Shown here piece after piece: positions 61,357-64,000 of a stretch of DNA of 64,000 bases. The translations under genes were made by a program, and so were the position numbers. Below the pieces are notes generated by a model. It was not told where the DNA came from, made no database searches, and worked only from the letters and a program-made list of their open reading frames with translations. Every line of letters begins with the position of its first letter. Position 1 is the stretch's first letter. Origin of the DNA: Deltaproteobacteria bacterium (GTDB taxonomy: Bacteria; Bdellovibrionota; JAJCYS01). The stretch lies in assembly GCA_029262815.1 (NCBI GenBank), contig JAJCYS010000004.1, positions 1-64,000 on the forward strand. The letters run 5' to 3'.

Positions 61357-62847
61357 TTATATTGCATTCTGAGGATCTGAAATACAACTTGTTGGCGTAT
61401 TGATCTCATAATAGAACAGCTCATCATTCCACCATTCACTATTAAACCGCCACAGTTCGTGATTTTCAGTAGTAATTGAAAAAACACTCTCAGCATCCAA
61501 GGATTTTTTTATAATGAGCTCAATGTTTTCGAGTGCTTCTTGTTCACCAATGGTAGCCTCAATTTTCATTAAATCGGCTTCTTCAACTTTTCGTTGGATA
61601 TGACTCAGCACTTCCTGGATCTCGCTTTGAACCCACTTTCTATACGCATCTAATGCAAATTGAGTCAAATGACCAATGTATCGTTTTAAATTGGCTACAT
61701 CTTTACCAAAAAACCTTGACTGACGTGCCATCGATAAACTGACATCAACATTTTCTTCAATTGCATTCAGCCTGGAACGGATTTGACGAGTTTTTTCGTG
61801 CTCCAATAAGTGGAGTGCCAGGGGTTTGGGTAATTTGGAAAAAAGCTTTGATTTACGATCTTCAATTAAGTCTTCTGGCACCCCTGAAGGACCCTTATTA
61901 ACAAGTGTGCTCAACTGTTTAATCATAGGTTTGAAAGCCTTGTACACCACTCCCAATGTATAAGCCATTTCGCTATACTTACATAATTCCAGTAGAATCA
62001 TAGATCGTTGCAAAAGCGGATCTGGATAAATCCGTTGTAAAAAATACGGACTGATAAAAGACTCTGCTCTGCCTAGCGCTAAATTTAATTCGCCATTTCT
62101 AAAATATGCCCAACCGCTTTCAATAACCGCTTGAGCTTTTAATCGAGAGGATCTTGGAATTCGATTGTAATGATAGGTGCTTTTTTGAAAATCTTCCTGC
62201 TCATAGTAGGTCCGGGCCATATTTAGATGAGCCAACAGGTATAAATCGTAATCACGCGTATGACGGATGTCTTGTTGCATAAGAGCCGCAAAATAGCCTT
62301 TAGCTACTTCATAATTATTATTGAGGTGAGCAAATATTCCACCAATGAGTAACCCCTTACGAGTGTTTTTTAAGGCTGGCAAAAAACTACCTGCAGCTTC
62401 AACCTGCCCTTTACTCAAAGCCTCAAGTACGAGCTCTGGCGCTATGACAGCTTTGACATGATCTGGCATAGATACGTTGTTCAGAATATCGTCATAAAAA
62501 GCTTGAATCGCATAGTGATCCAACCAGACTTGACTAGCAGCAACCACGAAGTTTCCTAACGCTTCAGGAGATTTGTTCACTTTTTGATAATATTCCTCTA
62601 ACAACATCATGGCGTACAGATAGGCCCCTTTTTGGTATGCAACAACGCCCATCATCTTGTGAAATGTTTTTGGGTTTTCGGCTACTGTACGAAGCGCGAT
62701 TAAAATTTCAAATGCGCGATCATATTTCTTTGCCTTATACGCTTTTTGAAACTCTGCCAAAGGCTCAGCATGACAAATAGTCACACTCACCAGGAGCAAA
62801 CCGATGAAAATAAAATATTTCACCCTACACCTCATCCAAGAATGCAA
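61357..62847 (-). CDS. Exported TPR-like helical protein
   Basis: 496 residues with a signal peptide (VKYFIFIGLLLVSVTICHA, then EPLAEF). The first 300 residues resemble TPR units (FQKAYKAKKYDRAFEILIAL, KGAYLYAMMLLEEYYQKV, ARTYYEQEDFQKSTYHYNRI); the last 200 form helices probably coiled. It overlaps the upstream barrel gene by 23 bases, so it is translationally coupled. A role in an envelope complex with its neighbours is inferred. Confidence 0.75.
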   Translation of the reverse strand: MHSWMRCRVKYFIFIGLLLVSVTICHAEPLAEFQKAYKAKKYDRAFEILIALRTVAENPKTFHKMMGVVAYQKGAYLYAMMLLEEYYQKVNKSPEALGNFVVAASQVWLDHYAIQAFYDDILNNVSMPDHVKAVIAPELVLEALSKGQVEAAGSFLPALKNTRKGLLIGGIFAHLNNNYEVAKGYFAALMQQDIRHTRDYDLYLLAHLNMARTYYEQEDFQKSTYHYNRIPRSSRLKAQAVIESGWAYFRNGELNLALGRAESFISPYFLQRIYPDPLLQRSMILLELCKYSEMAYTLGVVYKAFKPMIKQLSTLVNKGPSGVPEDLIEDRKSKLFSKLPKPLALHLLEHEKTRQIRSRLNAIEENVDVSLSMARQSRFFGKDVANLKRYIGHLTQFALDAYRKWVQSEIQEVLSHIQRKVEEADLMKIEATIGEQEALENIELIIKKSLDAESVFSITTENHELWRFNSEWWNDELFYYEINTPTSCISDPQNAI

Positions 62848-63766
62848 ATTTTGAAAAATAGACCGTAAGGTTTAAAAAGATAAAAAACTGAGTTGCTAAA
62901 TTAGTTTCGTCTACCCCACCTCGATCAATTAAGTCCTGAGGTGTCGATTCAGAATACAAATACTCCCGAATCTCAATGCCTAGAGAGGTCCATTTATTCA
63001 AATAGACACGCATGCCGGCACCTAAAACAACACCAAATCCAAATGTGTTTTCATAAATCGCTCCCGCTGGGCCAGCAAGTACATAAGTGTCATATCTCAA
63101 TACTCGATAGTTATGAAACGCGAATTTACCATAACTATAATTCCATTGGATAGCAGAGCTGATAAGTGCCCGAATACGGAAATCAAAATCAATGGGATTT
63201 AAATTAAAATCCCTCAAGAATATTTCAGACAGTTCCGTGACGACAGTATTCGCAATAAGTCCATGAACAAATTCCCATCCAAATGAATCAGAGAAAAAAT
63301 AACCTACGGCAGCACCATGGACCCAAGCTTTTGAGAATTCAGAGAAAAAATTCCCGCCTGCCCCGAAACCCGTGATGTAAAAACGGCCATCTAATCGGCT
63401 ATAACGCTTCTGAACGACGATAATATCTTCGTAACGAATATTGCCCAAATAGCTCGTGGGGTCTTGTTGAATTTCAATGAACACCTCATCCGATAGATCT
63501 AGCCCTTCCTTAATCTTGGGGTCTGCTTGCTCAACAGGCGTGTCTTGAGCTTCCTGGGTGGGTGCCTGAATCGTTGCGCTAGGAGGTTGTGGGGGTTGTG
63601 CTAAATCTTGTTCAATAGCATCTAGATCGAGGTCATCGGCTTCGCCCTCAATACTGGGCAAATCTTCGAAGTCTTCTTGTGCTGCCACAGGAAATGAGGC
63701 ACAACTAAACCACAGTAATAATGCATACGTAAGAACAAAACTGAAAGTGTATCTCGCCTTATCCAT
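62825..63766 (-). CDS. Outer-membrane beta-barrel protein of the myxobacterial type
   Basis: 313 residues. A signal peptide (LTYALLLWFSCASFPVAAQ) is followed by an acidic, proline-rich linker (about 30-95). Residues about 105-313 have alternating hydrophobic strands starting VVQKRYSRLDGRFYITGFGAGG, the pattern of outer-membrane barrels found with Glt/AgmX proteins (GRF...FG start). It ends VYFSKFAFLDEV. First gene of the minus-strand Glt-like operon, divergent to the exported protein at 63786 with a 19-base gap. Confidence 0.8.
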   Translation of the reverse strand: MDKARYTFSFVLTYALLLWFSCASFPVAAQEDFEDLPSIEGEADDLDLDAIEQDLAQPPQPPSATIQAPTQEAQDTPVEQADPKIKEGLDLSDEVFIEIQQDPTSYLGNIRYEDIIVVQKRYSRLDGRFYITGFGAGGNFFSEFSKAWVHGAAVGYFFSDSFGWEFVHGLIANTVVTELSEIFLRDFNLNPIDFDFRIRALISSAIQWNYSYGKFAFHNYRVLRYDTYVLAGPAGAIYENTFGFGVVLGAGMRVYLNKWTSLGIEIREYLYSESTPQDLIDRGGVDETNLATQFFIFLNLTVYFSKFAFLDEV

Positions 63767-63785
63767 GGCTTAACCTCATGATACC

Positions 63786-64000
63786 ATGTATCTAAAGCAA
63801 TTTATGTTTGAATTTAATCATTTCACGAGGATACGTCTTAGGTTAGCCCTTCTTCTAAGTTTACTTTTGATCTGCATTTTCCCGAGTCAAACGTACGCGA
63901 CTGCATTTACATTTGATAAGCCTGTTGAAACAGCTGAAAATGACCGCGATTTAGCATCTGAAGTTCGAGCCGATCAATCCAATTTGGATGAACTTCAAAA
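63786..64000 (+). CDS. Exported protein, N-terminal part (cut by window end)
   Basis: 71 codons from an ATG at 63786, open to the window end. The N-terminus is a clear signal peptide (RLRLALLLSLLLICIFPSQTYA, cleavage before TAFTF), followed by polar helical sequence (ENDRDLASEVRADQSNLDEL). No family can be named from this. It is divergent from the barrel gene; given the neighbours it may belong to the same envelope system. Confidence 0.7.
   Translation, partial: MYLKQFMFEFNHFTRIRLRLALLLSLLLICIFPSQTYATAFTFDKPVETAENDRDLASEVRADQSNLDELQ

Overview
The window looks like a piece of the main chromosome of a low-GC (about 40% by eye) Gram-negative bacterium of the old 'Deltaproteobacteria' type, most plausibly Bdellovibrionota or Myxococcota-like. 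Reasons: an outer-membrane barrel of the type found beside AgmX/PglI-type proteins, FHA-GGDEF and FHA-AgmX architectures, a RemA/DUF370 gene between gmk and accA, many lipoproteins and exported alpha-helical repeat proteins, and standard proteobacterial housekeeping operons. The species cannot be named from the sequence.

Layout. 1-2,200 is an accessory edge: the start of an IS3-family orfA, a lipoprotein gene cut in two inside its signal peptide by an IS200-type element, and an AT-rich intergenic region with several perfect inverted repeats. 2,200-15,494 mixes exported proteins of unclear role with housekeeping genes. The exported proteins are a clan-CD (gingipain/caspase-like) cysteine-peptidase candidate, a helical solenoid, a trypsin-like lipoprotein, an unknown protein, and an SF2-helicase-like protein with a signal peptide. 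The housekeeping genes are ybeY-prfB-surE (prfB has the programmed +1 frameshift), mazG, murJ and rpsT. 15,478-21,141 is a compact minus-strand unit: tRNA-Thr, alr, purH, a GYF-like membrane protein, purD, purE and a YrdC protein. 21,149-33,795 is the large minus-strand translation operon rimP-nusA-infB-rbfA-nrnA-truB-rpsO-pnp-dut-hydrolase-small ORF-GGDEF, preceded by an attenuator-like hairpin.

34,062-38,424 holds three more exported proteins (a HEAT-like lipoprotein, a PQQ-type beta-propeller and an unknown). 38,476-46,247 is a minus-strand run of FHA-GGDEF, mutL, miaA, accA, remA-like, gmk and rel. 46,446-51,979 is a plus-strand operon with a TadE/G-like protein, a charged coiled-coil exported protein, a membrane-anchored protein with an acidic tail and a ChaN-like protein. 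An SNF-family transporter and an exported alpha/beta hydrolase converge on a very long-stem terminator. 55,152-63,766 is a minus-strand operon (outer-membrane barrel, two TPR-type exported proteins, a small exported protein, an FHA/TonB-like AgmX-PglI protein). It resembles the core of the myxobacterial Glt envelope machinery. A divergent exported protein is cut by the window end.

No CRISPR array, prophage, defence island or biosynthetic cluster was seen. The most unusual items are the exported helicase-like pseudo-enzyme, the Glt-like operon, the TadG-like operon, the palindromic operator before the peptidase gene, the attenuator before rimP-nusA-infB, and the IS200 insertion into a lipoprotein signal peptide.
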